Under the pieces are notes generated by a model, which worked only from the letters and a program-made list of their open reading frames with translations, made no database searches and was not told the DNA's origin. A stretch of DNA of 64,000 nt from positions 310,001 through 374,000 of the forward strand of contig CP091727.1 in NCBI GenBank assembly GCA_022009855.1, in the 5' to 3' direction. The stretch is from Lentisphaeria bacterium. Its GTDB lineage: Bacteria; Verrucomicrobiota; Lentisphaeria; Victivallales; Victivallaceae. Position numbers and translations under genes: made by a program. Shown here one piece after another: positions 30,931-40,605 of the stretch; the stretch's first letter is position 1, and each line of letters opens with the position of its first letter.

Positions 30931-31668
30931 CTAGAACAGTTGTCTTTCGGCCCCGAAAGAGGTGTATGCATATTTGATCGGCAGAAGATCGTTCACCATT
31001 TCCGCCGTCCCGCGGGATTCGACATGTCCATCGGCAAAAGCGAAATTCGCACGGTTTCCGTGAGCGAGAAACAGCCCGAAACTGGTCTCACTGGGCGGGA
31101 CCTGACGATAAAAACTGAAATAACCGCGTTTGTCCATAAAAGGATCTGAATGAAACCGGATGGTGTCTGCGAAAAGGCCGAGACGACTGACGTTTTTCAT
31201 TCTGCCGAAGATCCACGTTTCGACCACCTGGGAGGCCACATGGAAACTGTTGCCGAGCAGATTCCGAAAATTATTGCTGGTATACCGCAATGCTCCGGCG
31301 CCATTGACCGGTCGATCGTTGACCGGGTACCAGATGCCGTAAATCCCGGTGGTCCGTCTGGCATTCAGATTAGTTCCGGTATAATCCTCCAGGGCCGGGC
31401 AGCGGCTGCTGGAGCGATCAATGTACGCCCGATAGGTGACTCCGGCGACCGACGGAGCGGCACAGAGCACATTGTTCCAAGTGTCGTAAGACGATGCCGC
31501 CCAGTTGATGGTAACGGGAAGGAAGGTGTTGTAGTCGCCGCCGTAGAGCGAGGCTCCCTGCATCAGCTGCCTCTGGTTGGAACTGCATGAACTGGCAATT
31601 GCCCGGGCTCTCGCCTTGTTCAGGGCAGGTAGCAACAACGCGGCGAGAATGGCGATGATCGCTATTAT
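30931..31668 (-). pseudogene. prepilin-like protein, N-terminus cut off by an IS4 insertion
   Basis: The open frame reads IIAIIAILAALLLPALNKARARAIAS, the second half of the prepilin helix, then a complete globular domain ending with FAFADGHVESRG and a stop at 30931. Upstream of about 31668 the expected FTLIELLVV and leader are replaced by IS sequence. They are not found on the far side of the IS either, so a deletion accompanied the insertion. Without the leader the product cannot be processed or exported. Confidence 0.8.
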
Positions 31669-33250
31669 ATTGACCTCAAAAAGCTGATTTCTTAGGTCAT
31701 TTTATGCCAATACTGTATTTATAAAGTTTTTTATTACCAATTAACACTATGCAAGACAAATCGGTATTATTATGCTTTATTTTAAGATTGGAATCAGTGC
31801 CGTCCCATAATTCTTTGAAATCGTCATTCTAACCACCCTATTTGAGCCTGAGTTGATTGTTTTTTAAATTACCCATTTCCGGTTTTTCCTTTTCGTTGAG
31901 TTGGATTATAGTTGTGCGAATCCTGGTAAATATGCCTGTTCCGGAGCGCCTCGCATACGGACAGAGTCAGATGCTGTCCCACAACATCTGAGGACACTTC
32001 CCATATCCAGGCAGCGCCAGATGACTCCGCGCAAGGCAGTGAACAATCTTGTAAAAGTATGCTTCCATTCATTCTGCCATGCAATAAAGCGGAGTAAAAT
32101 ATATGTGAGAAGAGCCGTCCATATTTGCCAGCGCACCGCGTTCTCGTTGTAGCCAATGAAGTCTGAGAGTTGAAGAGTCTGTTTGATCTCCTTGAAGAAA
32201 ACTTCAATGGCCCAGCGAGCCTTGTAGAGATCGCAAATAGAGCTTGCCGCCCAAATGAAGTTGTCGGTGATGAAGGTCATCCGTTTGGGCTTTCCGTCGA
32301 CTTCTACGATTGCTTCGATCAGACGGAGAGTTTCAGGATACCAGACGGAAGTTCGTTGTCCGGTCAGTTTGATGACAACATCTCGAAGAATATTGAGCTT
32401 GGGTGCGCTGTGCTGTCCCACAACATCATACTTCATATTGTCCTTGGCGCGGGTGATCCAGAAAACGCCGCGTTGGGAAAGCCGCCAGAGGTGTTTGAAG
32501 TCGACATACGCCTTGTCAAAGATGACAATTTCACCTTCGTTGATTCCCACGCAAAGCGCCGGTGCTTCCGCCGAATCGTGAGTCCCGGCTGTTTTTACAA
32601 GAATGAAATTCGGCAGAAAGGAACGCAAATCCAGACGCAAATGCATTTTCGCCGCCGCTTTCCGCCTGCGGTGTTTTGCCCAATCCAGACAGTTGGCGAT
32701 CAGCTGAATCGTTGTCGAATCAACCACATGGATCATCCGCTTGAAGCGTCTCGGCAACGCACAGTAGCGTCTGCCTTGAATCCGAAAGTTCGGACTGATC
32801 TCATTCAGATGAGCAAGAACTTCCCAGAACAGTTTTTCCGCCATGCCTGCGTCACGGTTCCGGTTCGCGTGGGACAGACCATTACGGCTCGGGGGAACGC
32901 AATCCCGAATTTTGCTTACCAGACCGCAATGATTTCGAAGCGTATCGCAGATGTCGTTCAGCCCCAGGGCATGCGTCAGCTGTCCGAAGACCAGAGCCAG
33001 AACATGACTCGTCGGGCTGAACACCCGAGACTGCCTGTCTATTCCGAACTCATTGGCAAGTTTCGGAATCAAATTTCGCGGAATCAACTTGAAAATTTGC
33101 GATAATACGGTCATTTTATGCTTTGATGGTTTCATGGATGCTCCTTGTTTTTTTTGCTGAAATATAAGTTGCATCCAGAACCATCATCTTTCAACTTTTC
33201 TTTTCCTATGGGATGGCTGTGTAATTTTTTTCTTCTTTTTTTTTTTTACT
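31669..33250 (-). mobile_element. IS4-family insertion sequence (edges approximate)
   Basis: The left edge is defined by the break in the prepilin gene at about 31668. The right edge is not seen clearly: no target duplication or convincing terminal inverted repeat could be matched. One transposase gene (31906-33135, minus strand) fills it, with about 240 bases of AT-rich sequence on the left and about 110 on the right. Confidence 0.6.
31906..33135 (-). CDS. IS4-family DDE transposase, intact
   Basis: 409 residues, uninterrupted. The catalytic triad lies in IHVVDSTTIQL, IVIFDKAYVDF and the Y-R-E-K signature YKARWAIEVFFKEIK. The N-terminal half (NEFGIDRQSRVFSPTSHVLAL, VSKIRDCVPPSRNGLSHANR) is the DUF4372-type domain of this IS4 subgroup. 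ATG 33135 is chosen because AAGGAGC precedes it; an upstream in-frame start at 33174 lacks one. The related but distinct IS4 transposase at 61764-62919 shares only the general pattern. Confidence 0.9.
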   Translation of the reverse strand: MKPSKHKMTVLSQIFKLIPRNLIPKLANEFGIDRQSRVFSPTSHVLALVFGQLTHALGLNDICDTLRNHCGLVSKIRDCVPPSRNGLSHANRNRDAGMAEKLFWEVLAHLNEISPNFRIQGRRYCALPRRFKRMIHVVDSTTIQLIANCLDWAKHRRRKAAAKMHLRLDLRSFLPNFILVKTAGTHDSAEAPALCVGINEGEIVIFDKAYVDFKHLWRLSQRGVFWITRAKDNMKYDVVGQHSAPKLNILRDVVIKLTGQRTSVWYPETLRLIEAIVEVDGKPKRMTFITDNFIWAASSICDLYKARWAIEVFFKEIKQTLQLSDFIGYNENAVRWQIWTALLTYILLRFIAWQNEWKHTFTRLFTALRGVIWRCLDMGSVLRCCGTASDSVRMRGAPEQAYLPGFAQL

Positions 33251-33251
33251 A

Positions 33252-33280
33252 TTGACTTTTCATCCGATTTCTGGTATAAT
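33252..33280 (+). promoter_or_regulatory. strong sigma70 promoter of the LacI gene at 33356
   Basis: TTGACT (33252-33257), exactly 17 bases, then TATAAT (33275-33280). The operator repeat starts four bases after the -10 box. Confidence 0.75.
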
Positions 33281-33283
33281 ATA

Positions 33284-33343
33284 TTTTAAATCGATTGAAA
33301 TATCAATTGGATTGTTTGGCAGAAAAATTCAATCGATTTAAAA
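33284..33343. promoter_or_regulatory. pair of inverted operator repeats
   Basis: TTTTAAATCGATTGAA (33284-33299) and TTCAATCGATTTAAAA (33328-33343) are perfect 16-base inverted copies 28 bases apart. Each contains the self-complementary core AATCGATT, the size and symmetry of a LacI-family operator. One copy overlaps the transcription start and the other ends 12 bases before the start codon, so binding of the gene's own product would shut it off. The repressor-operator link is inferred from position. Confidence 0.65.
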
Positions 33344-33355
33344 ATGGGGTGAGCA

Positions 33356-34341
33356 ATGACAATATATGACATAGCAGCAGAATTGCACATATCTCCGGCC
33401 ACTGTTTCACTTGCACTGAATGGTGACAGCCGAGTCGCCCAAAAAACACGGCTTCGTGTGACTGAATTTGCAACGAATAATGGGTTTACACGAAATGAAC
33501 AAGCACGGAACTTTCGTTTGCGGCGCACGAGTAACGTGGCGATAGTGGTACATAATATCGATAATGATTTTTGGCATGGAATCGTTCGGGCCGTGGAAAA
33601 TGGTTTGGGTGAGTCTTTCAATGTGATCTTGTGTAATACAGAGGGAATTTAGATAAAGAGTATAAAATCTTTCAAAATCTGATGCGGCGTAAGGTTGACG
33701 GTATCATTGTACAGCCGGCATCGCGAAAAGAGGAACATTTCCTTGCATGTATTGATGCGGGAATCCCAGTCGTTTCTCTGGAGGAGACTTCCAATGAAAG
33801 AATTTCATTTGTAAAGGGGCATGATTATCAAACCGCGTACAGATTGACACGTGAATGTATTCGGCAAGGGCATTGCAAAATAGTGTTTTTGACTTTCCTT
33901 TTTGATTGCATTGGATTAAATGAGCGTGTACGGGGGTTTTGTACCGCTATAAAGGAGGCCGGTATTGCGAAGCAATGTAAAGTTATAACGGCGGAGGAAC
34001 TTTCACTTGAAGCAGTAAAGAAAGCATTTGCCGATTGGCAACAAGAGTTTTCACTGGTACTAGGTTCTGATGATCGGATTGCCTGTCTTGCTTTGCGGAT
34101 ATTAACGGAGCGAGGAATAAAAATCCCAGAGACGGTTTCGATATTGGGTTGGAATAATAGTCGATTTCTTGAATATCTTACGCCGCCGCTTGCATCAATC
34201 TCGATTCCTATGGAAAAAATCGGGTGCAGAGCTGCTCAAATCATTCTTAAAAATTTGAATGAAGGCCCCACTGTCAGTAAGGAGTATGTCGATGAAAAGT
34301 TTTTCTTGCGAGAATCGTTTGCCCCGTTTCACTTTAAATAG
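33356..34341 (+). CDS. LacI family transcriptional regulator, one frameshift
   Basis: About 328 residues. The helix-turn-helix MTIYDIAAELHISPATVSLALN is at the very N-terminus, followed by ATNNGFTRNEQARNFRL and the sensor domain (NVAIVVHNIDNDFWHGIVRAV, KVDGIIVQPASRKEEHFLACI, PETVSILGWNNSRFLEYLTPP). The frame is lost at GAGGG near 33645. A fourth G gives NTEGNLDKEYKIFQNLMRRK and rejoins the halves. Codons are clearly more AT-rich than in the first 25 kb. It precedes a prepilin gene and a hydrolase gene on the same strand, the likely targets along with itself. Confidence 0.85.
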
Positions 34342-34351
34342 GAGATGTCAT

Positions 34352-35077
34352 ATGAAGAAGTGTTCTTTTACATTGATTGAACTTCTTGTTGTAATAGCGA
34401 TCATCGCGATTCTTGCTGGTATATTGCTGCCGGCATTGAATAAAGCAAGAGCCAATGCTCATCGAATTTCCTGTGTCAATAATTTGAAATCAATCGGAAC
34501 TGGTATTGCATTTTATACTGACAGTTATAGTGATTATATTCCTTATGGGCACTGGAATACATCCGTCGATCATCACGCGCGAATCTGGACTCAGTTGTTA
34601 TATGGTGTCATCGGTAATGCCCAGATTTTCTCATGTCCGGCAGATTCAGGAAAATTCCCCTTGGAAGACAAGGTCTACTTCTTTTACGATCAGAACGACG
34701 AGGAAGTAGCGAATACCATTTCGTATGCAGCAAATCTGAACATTGCGGGCCATTTCGCATCTCCCGATGACCCGTCCAACAATAGTAATATGTTTTCACC
34801 AATCAAGATTGGTAACCTGAAAGCTCCATCGCGTCAAGTATATGCCACTGATTTCGCCACAACTGGACCGACGGCAACTTTTCAGTATTGCGGGCAACAA
34901 CTTACCGGCGCTACACATTGCCAGCGATTGATGCAATCTCATGGAGACAGTGCCAATCTTTTGTGTGTAGATGGTCATGTTTCTACAGTTCGTCCCAGAT
35001 TGACCGATTCAAGCTGGGCCAATGAGTTTCGTTGGTGGCGCGAAACGACTCGCAATATTAATGGAAGTTATGAATAA
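34352..35077 (+). CDS. prepilin-type N-terminal cleavage/methylation protein, intact
   Basis: 241 residues, uninterrupted. MKKCSFTLIELLVVIAIIAI is a short leader and the pilin helix, followed by LLPALNKARANAHRISCVNNLKSIGTG. The globular part has NAQIFSCPADSG and ends with SANLLCVDGHVSTVRP, the C-terminal DGH block, then an aromatic tail NEFRWWRETTRN. It starts 11 bases after the LacI gene (GGAGATG ribosome binding site) and is followed after 45 bases by a hydrolase gene. This is one of the two complete examples of the family in the window. Confidence 0.9.
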   Translation: MKKCSFTLIELLVVIAIIAILAGILLPALNKARANAHRISCVNNLKSIGTGIAFYTDSYSDYIPYGHWNTSVDHHARIWTQLLYGVIGNAQIFSCPADSGKFPLEDKVYFFYDQNDEEVANTISYAANLNIAGHFASPDDPSNNSNMFSPIKIGNLKAPSRQVYATDFATTGPTATFQYCGQQLTGATHCQRLMQSHGDSANLLCVDGHVSTVRPRLTDSSWANEFRWWRETTRNINGSYE

Positions 35078-35121
35078 TACCGCGTTCTGAGTCGCCGCGT
35101 TGAATAAAAGGGACAAGATAT

Positions 35122-38011
35122 ATGAATTGTAAACAGATTATATTATTCTGCTGCATATTGGCTTTTTCTGCAAAAGCCTCACCTTCCCGCTCAGATAATG
35201 TTGGATGATTTTACGACAATCACGACCTGGCAAAACATGGGAGGGACTGAAAATCCTGAAGAAAATATTTATTGGAGTCGTTGTGGCAGCTTCAAAGATG
35301 TTTCACGACCTGACGGCTATTGCGCCAGGCTTGCGTTTGATGCCGTTGGACGAGAGGCTGAATTTGGTGTAGGAAATAATCGTGTCTACATCCAGACATT
35401 GGATGAGAATGCGACCGGAATTCGATTACAAGTGAATCCATGTGGATTCAACACCCGTTTTGCTGCGGATTTAAAACTCAATGATGGTACATTATGCCGC
35501 ACATCCTATGTTTCTGCCTCAGGAACCGGATGGCGTGAAATCTTTATTCCTTTCCCTCAGAAAAAATCGCAGGACACAATCCATTTCACATTTTTCGATT
35601 AGTAGTGTGGTTTTCCGGGCCGGCCAAAGGAGATATCTTCTTTGATGACGTCAAAGTGGATTTCAGAAAATTACCAGAAAATCTTACTCCCGTTACCGCA
35701 GAACCTGTTTATCACAAACTCGGATGGCGCCCCGGAGAAAAGGTCATTCAGGAATATTTGTTTCGCAACCGCCTCTCCGTACCGTTTTCTGGAGAAATCA
35801 CAGTAACAGGAGCCGGAAAAAATTTCTCTCGAAAGATCGAATTGCCGCCTTATGGACTTCTGTATCAAAAATTTGATTTCGGCAGTTTCGACACACAATT
35901 TCCTCATCCTGTCACCGTTGCACTGGGCAACGAAACGCTCCATCTGGGATGGCTTTCTATTTTCAATCCCAACAACGGACCGATCAATAAACGTCCCATG
36001 TGGTTTTCTGTGGAAGATCAAGAGCTGAACAACTGTTATGAGGAGGGTGTATTGCATGCCTCCTGGTTGCCTCTGCTCGGCGTCGATATGATTCGTTCTG
36101 GATTGATGGGCAATGCTCAAATGGTAAAAGGGAAACTCCGTGCAGAAGCGTTGCGCAAACTTTGGGCGCCTCCAATCAAGGCCGGTGTAAAATTGTTGAT
36201 AGATTATGCCGGATATGTTCCCCATGGGTGATCAAACCGAATCCTACGTCTCCATTAGATTGTAAATGGGAGGAATTCGATATTTTGATGACAGAATTTG
36301 CAAAATTCTTCGGAACAATGCCGGAGGTCAAATATTTTGAATTTATCAATGAACCGAATTTAAACCATTCAAAAACGATGACAGATGATTATCTGATCGC
36401 ATTGAGTCGTTTGTATCCAATTTTCAAAAAATATGCGCCTCATGTTAAAATTACGACAGGAGGTTTTTGTCCTGCAATTCCAGGTTCGCAACCGCAATTT
36501 ATTGAGCGTCTGCTGGCCCGCCCAGAAATCTTTGATATAATTGCTTATCATGAACATGGTAACTATTCGCATTATCGTGTCACATTCGATATTGTGAAAA
36601 AAATTGCAGGGCCAGGGCACAAACCAATTATCAATACGGAGGCTGCGGCTCGGTCTTTTATGGCGGCTCCACAGGAATTTTACGCTCAAGCTGACCAGTT
36701 AGTCCGAAAAATCACTTACAGCAAGGCCGTGGGGATGGAATATTACAACTGGTTTTTGCTGCAAGATTATTGGGATAAAACAGTAGGTGCCGATGATACT
36801 TTCAGCTTAATCACGGTCTACAATCAGCCAAAGCCATCTTTCATGGCTTATGCTGAATTGATACGCAAACTCTCAAATCGTGATTTTTCAGAAACAATGA
36901 ACCTGGATCCGTTGTTAGAAGCTTTCCGCTTTTCAGGAGACGACGATGATGTTATCGTTGTCTGGGAAAAACGTCGGGTAAAGGGATTGAATTTTGTCCT
37001 GCGTTCCGATGTCCCCGTTTGCCGTACAGATATTTATGGCAACAGCCTGATTCTGAAACCTCAAAACGGCTTGGTAACTGTCGAGAGCGCGGAGTTACCT
37101 TTTTATTTGGAAGCACCTCGTGGAAAACTTCAAGCATCACCGCGACTTCTTTCTTTTCGAAAAGAATTGGCTGCGTTACCTGGTGAACGCGTGAAACCGA
37201 CAATAACTCTTGTGAACCCACTGCCGCAGACATTGCATTATCGGTTAAAATTAGCCGGAGATACATATTCCGGAGAACTAAAAAGTGGAAAAAGCAAGAA
37301 TATTCAAGTTGATTTTATGATTCCCTCGAACCAAATTGCGGGAGAAAGTGTAATCTATGCCGATTTACTTTTGACAAATCATAAGGGGAAAACCATTTTT
37401 AAAAACTCATTGTCAATTCCATATGTTTGTTGTGTTGCAATCCCACCAAGGGGAATCTCTCAAAAATTGTTCTTGATTCTCCCGCTGCGTTGCGTGAACT
37501 AGTATTTGTCCCAACCATTCCACGCTGGAATGGAATTAATGATCTTTCCGCGACAATTTATTTTAATTGGTCTAAAGACGGGTTACATGTAAAATGCAGT
37601 GTAATTGATCAAGAACATAATGGGCTGCAAGCAGGAGAGAGGATTTGGCAAAATGATAGTATCCAGTTTACGATAAATCCAATGAATGATTCTAAATGGA
37701 GTGAATATACTTTCTCTTTGACAAAAGATGGTGCAGTTTGCTGGAGTCACTACCCTCCTGATGGCTACAAGCCCGGGAAAGTGGAAATAAATTTTTCCAT
37801 ATCACGGAAAGATAATGTGACTGAATATAACTTTACAATTCCGCCGGAGAGGCTTGCTTTCAAGTTGGAACCCGGGACTACATTTCGTATGGCATTGCTG
37901 ATCAATGATAATGATAATGGAGTGCGTTCACGAACAATGCAATTTTTTGAAGGCATTGATGGGCCAAAAGAACCGGAGAAATTTGGCCTTGTACAGTTAA
38001 GTCACCAGTAA
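35122..38011 (+). CDS. secreted clan GH-A hydrolase with C-terminal CBM9-like module, four frameshifts
   Basis: About 960 residues. A signal peptide MNCKQIILFCCILAFSAKAS leads into a beta domain (residues 30-300). The barrel has EVKYFEFINEPNLNHSK, with the acid/base Glu of GH5/GH39-type enzymes, and GHKPIINTEAAARSF, with the likely nucleophile. GMEYYNWFLLQDYWD is the following strand. The last 170 residues (ATIYFNWSKDGLHVKCSVID, RIWQNDSIQFTINP) resemble carbohydrate-binding family 9. Frame changes lie near 35195, 35602, 36225 and 37445. The architecture is the same as that of the gene at 45142-48112. AT-rich codon use like its neighbours. Confidence 0.7.
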
Positions 38012-38076
38012 TGACCACTGGAAGATAAACGCCTCCATGACTATGGTCCGGCTGGCGGTCATAGCCACCAAGCACA

Positions 38077-38217
38077 GTAAGCGCCCAATGAGCCCCATGG
38101 TGAGGGGGATATCGCGGTGGAGCTTTGGAAAAAATTAGAGCCAGGAGAAAAATGATGCCGTCTGGCGTTTGAGCGCCAGACGGCATTCCCCGCTTCATAA
38201 TAATGAGCCTGAGCTTA
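38077..38217 (+). mobile_element. solo 3' end of an IS66-family element
   Basis: The sequence begins with the IS66 terminal repeat (GTAAGCGCCC...) at 38077 and continues through the hairpin at 38155-38186 to ATAATAATGAGCCTGAGC. The same succession forms the 3' end of the complete IS66 at 52525-52660. No transposase part remains. An IS5 element is inserted at its inner edge. Confidence 0.75.
38155..38186 (+). terminator. perfect 13-base-pair hairpin in IS66 end
   Basis: ATGCCGTCTGGCG (38155-38167) pairs perfectly with CGCCAGACGGCAT (38174-38186) around a six-base loop. Equivalent hairpins with compensating base changes sit at 52596-52629 and 55428-55461. Probably terminates transcription into or out of the element. 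Confidence 0.6.
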
Positions 38218-39121
38218 GAACCTATCCCTAAATAACAGCAAGTTTTCGATAAATTATAACCGTTGCGGCAAGGTGTAGCAAAGCTTCATATGACGAGTTG
38301 CTCTTTTCATATCGAACGAGCAGTTTGCGAAATCTGTTGAACCACGAATGCGCAACCTCAACAATCCAGCGTCTTGCTTTACAACCATTTTGAATTGCAA
38401 TTTTTTCTTCACCGCGTGGACGGATATGCGGAATATAGCGATGATTCCTCATGATTTCTTCGGATTTTTCACCGGAATATCCTGCGTCCGCGCAAAGATG
38501 CTGTTTGGTATGTCCTCGCGGTTTTCTGATTCGATTTTTCAGAACCTCGTCCACTTGTGTGACATCATGCCGATTAGCTCCGGTTACGACGATTGACAAC
38601 GGGACCCCACGCTCGTCGACAAGAATATGTCGTTTGGTTCCATTTTTTCCCCCGATCAGTAGGATTTGGCCCTACTGATTCCTGTGCAGTCGGGGCTTTT
38701 ATCATTGTTCCGTCGATACTTTGCCATGTCCATGCAATTCCTTCCATTTCATCATATTCAGCAAGTCCTTTCTTCCAGAGTTTACGGAAAAATCCGAGTG
38801 ATTCCCATTTTCGGAAATAACGATGCACACTGCTGGAACTGCCATATTCTTTCGGCAGGGCTTTTTACTGAATGCCTGTGCGCAGAACATATATGATTGC
38901 CTCAAAAATCCTGCGGGATTCCATCGGTTTGCGACCACCTCCGCGTCGCCGCTGATAACTTTTTTCGGATCACGTTTCACTTTCGGTATCAAGGGAGCAA
39001 CCCGCGCCCAAAATTCATCCGACACTTCCCATGATTTGACTGCCATATTCACCTCCCGCGTTACAGAATGCAAATATAGCATAATTTTCTTGGATTTCAT
39101 CTTTTATTTAGGGATAAATTC
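38218..39121 (-). mobile_element. IS5-family insertion sequence (IS427-like) with TTA target duplication
   Basis: Ends GAACCTATCCCTAAATAA (38218) and, inverted, GAATTTATCCCTAAATAA (39121), differing in only two bases. TTA flanks both sides (38215-38217 and 39122-39124). Length 904 bases, one transposase gene on the minus strand. Target duplication and size fit the IS427 subgroup. Confidence 0.85.
38228..39046 (-). pseudogene. IS5-family transposase, two frameshifts and a stop
   Basis: Starts MAVKSWEVSDEFWARVAPLIP behind GGGAGGTGAAT. The DDE residues are in SIDGTMIKAP, CADAGYSGEK and IVEVAHSWFNRFR. A frameshift lies at a run of six A near 38955 (seven would give DPKKSYQRRRGGGRKPM). A TAA interrupts TGIQ*KALPKEYG, where Trp is expected. 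A second shift lies at an A6 run near 38650, just before GTKRHILVDERGVPLSIVV. The last could be the programmed frameshift known in IS427-type elements; the others are damage or sequencing error. Confidence 0.75.
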
Positions 39122-39217
39122 TTAGCTGTTTTTCAGAGGCTTTACTTGATTTTTTGAAAGCTTTTCGTGTATCTTATAATATCAATGAAAATTGCACGAA
39201 CAGAGGAGAAGAAAACG

Positions 39218-40426
39218 ATGCCGTACATACATCGCAATCTGGAAGATTTTTTCCGGAAGAGCGGGATGCATTATCCGGCAATTCTGCTGACCGGACCGCG
39301 GCAGGTCGGCAAAACGACCTTTTGAGACATGTCAGCGAAGAGACTCGGAATTATGTTTCGCTGGATATTCCCCGTGACCGCAATCTCGCGACAGAGGATC
39401 CCGAGTTATTTCTGGAACGGCATAAGCCGCCGGTACTGATCGATGAGATTCAATATGCGCCGGAGCTGCTGCCTTTCATCAAAGTTCTGATCGACAAAGA
39501 ACAGAAGCCGGGAATGTTCTGGCTGACCGGCTCTCAGCAGTTCCGGATGATGCAGAACGTTACGGAGTCGCTGGCCGGACGGGTTGGTATTTTTTGAGAT
39601 GCTGGGGCTCTCGAATCGGGAACTGGAAGATCGGAATGTGGAACCATTCCTGCCGACTCATGATTTTCCGGCAGCCTCGGAAAAACTCAATTTGCGGGGA
39701 TTGTACCGCCGGATCTGGCAGGGCAGTTTTCCCAAATTGGCCGATGATCCGGAAATGGATCATGATTTGTTTTACGGTTCCTACATCAATACCTATCTGG
39801 AGCGGGATGTGCGGATTCTCGGTCAGGTGGGGGATCTTCAGCGCTTCTTCCGTTTCCTGCGCGGGGCGGCCGCCCGGACCGGGCAGCTGCTTAACTATTC
39901 CGATCTTGCCCGGGATGCGGATGTCGCTGTTGGAACCGCAAAGAATTATCTGAGCATCCTGATCGCTTCCGGGTTGGTTACACTCCTTGAACCTTACTTT
40001 GCCAATCGGACCAAGCGAATGACGCAGGCTCCCAAGCTCTATTTTCTGGATACCGGTTTGTGTGCTTACCTGACCGACTGGTCGTCCCCGGAAACGCTGG
40101 AAGCCGGCGCCATGGCGGGGCATATTTTTGAAACTTGGTGTTTTGCGGAAATCCTGAAAAGCTATCGGAATTCAGGCAGGCGTCCGGCGTTTTATTTCTA
40201 TCGGGACTTCGATCAGGTGGAAATCGATCTGGTTATCGAACAGGATGGGGTTTTGTATCCCATTGAAATGAAGAAGAGTTCCGATCCCGGGCGTGATGCC
40301 GCGAAGCATTTCTCCAAATTGGAAAAATTCGGCAAAGAGGTCGGCATGGGAGCTGTTGTCTGCATGGTGCGGGAATGCTCGCCACTGACTCGGGAATGTA
40401 AACTGATTCCCGCAGCAAGTTTATAA
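39218..40426 (+). CDS. AAA family ATPase with DUF4143 C-terminal domain, two frameshifts
   Basis: About 403 residues. The Walker A motif is in LLTGPRQVGKTT, Walker B in PPVLIDEIQYAPELLPF, followed by FWLTGSQQFRMMQ (sensor 1). The C-terminal half (LARDADVAVGTAKNYLSILIA, PKLYFLDTGLCAYLTDW, DQVEIDLVIEQDG) is DUF4143, with a winged helix and a nuclease-like strand pattern. Such proteins are very common accessory ATPases of unknown function, often linked to mobile DNA or toxin-antitoxin-like behaviour. Frameshifts lie at a T4 run near 39322 (T5 expected) and near 39588 (VFFEMLGL expected). Confidence 0.8.
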
Positions 40427-40456
40427 CGGCTTTAACAGAGAATTTTTTACAATGCG

Positions 40457-40589
40457 TTATTGGGCATCAATCTTCTTTAGATCTCTTGCTATATTACAAA
40501 TTTTATCTTTCTGTTCTGCTGTTGGTATCGCCTTACCATGTTCCCATGCCGATACTTTTCTTGACGAAACTCCAACAAGCTCTCCAAAC
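40457..40589 (-). pseudogene. XRE-family regulator, C-terminal fragment
   Basis: Reads SKFGELVGVSSRKVSAWEHG then KAIPTAEQKDKICNIARDL, the second half of a Cro/C1-type helix-turn-helix. The N-terminus is missing: the frame runs into the 13-base IS5 end at 40593-40605 and then into an unrelated hydrolase gene. It probably came from a short helix-turn-helix protein. Confidence 0.7.
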
Positions 40590-40605
40590 TTAGAACTTAT
40601 CCCTA
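40590..40605. mobile_element. short IS5 terminal scar at a deletion junction
   Basis: TTA followed by GAACTTATCCCTA matches the terminal bases of the IS5 at 38218 with its TTA target site. Beyond 13 bases the match ends and sequence of a GH36-like gene begins. This is what remains after a deletion starting inside an IS5 copy. Confidence 0.6.
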
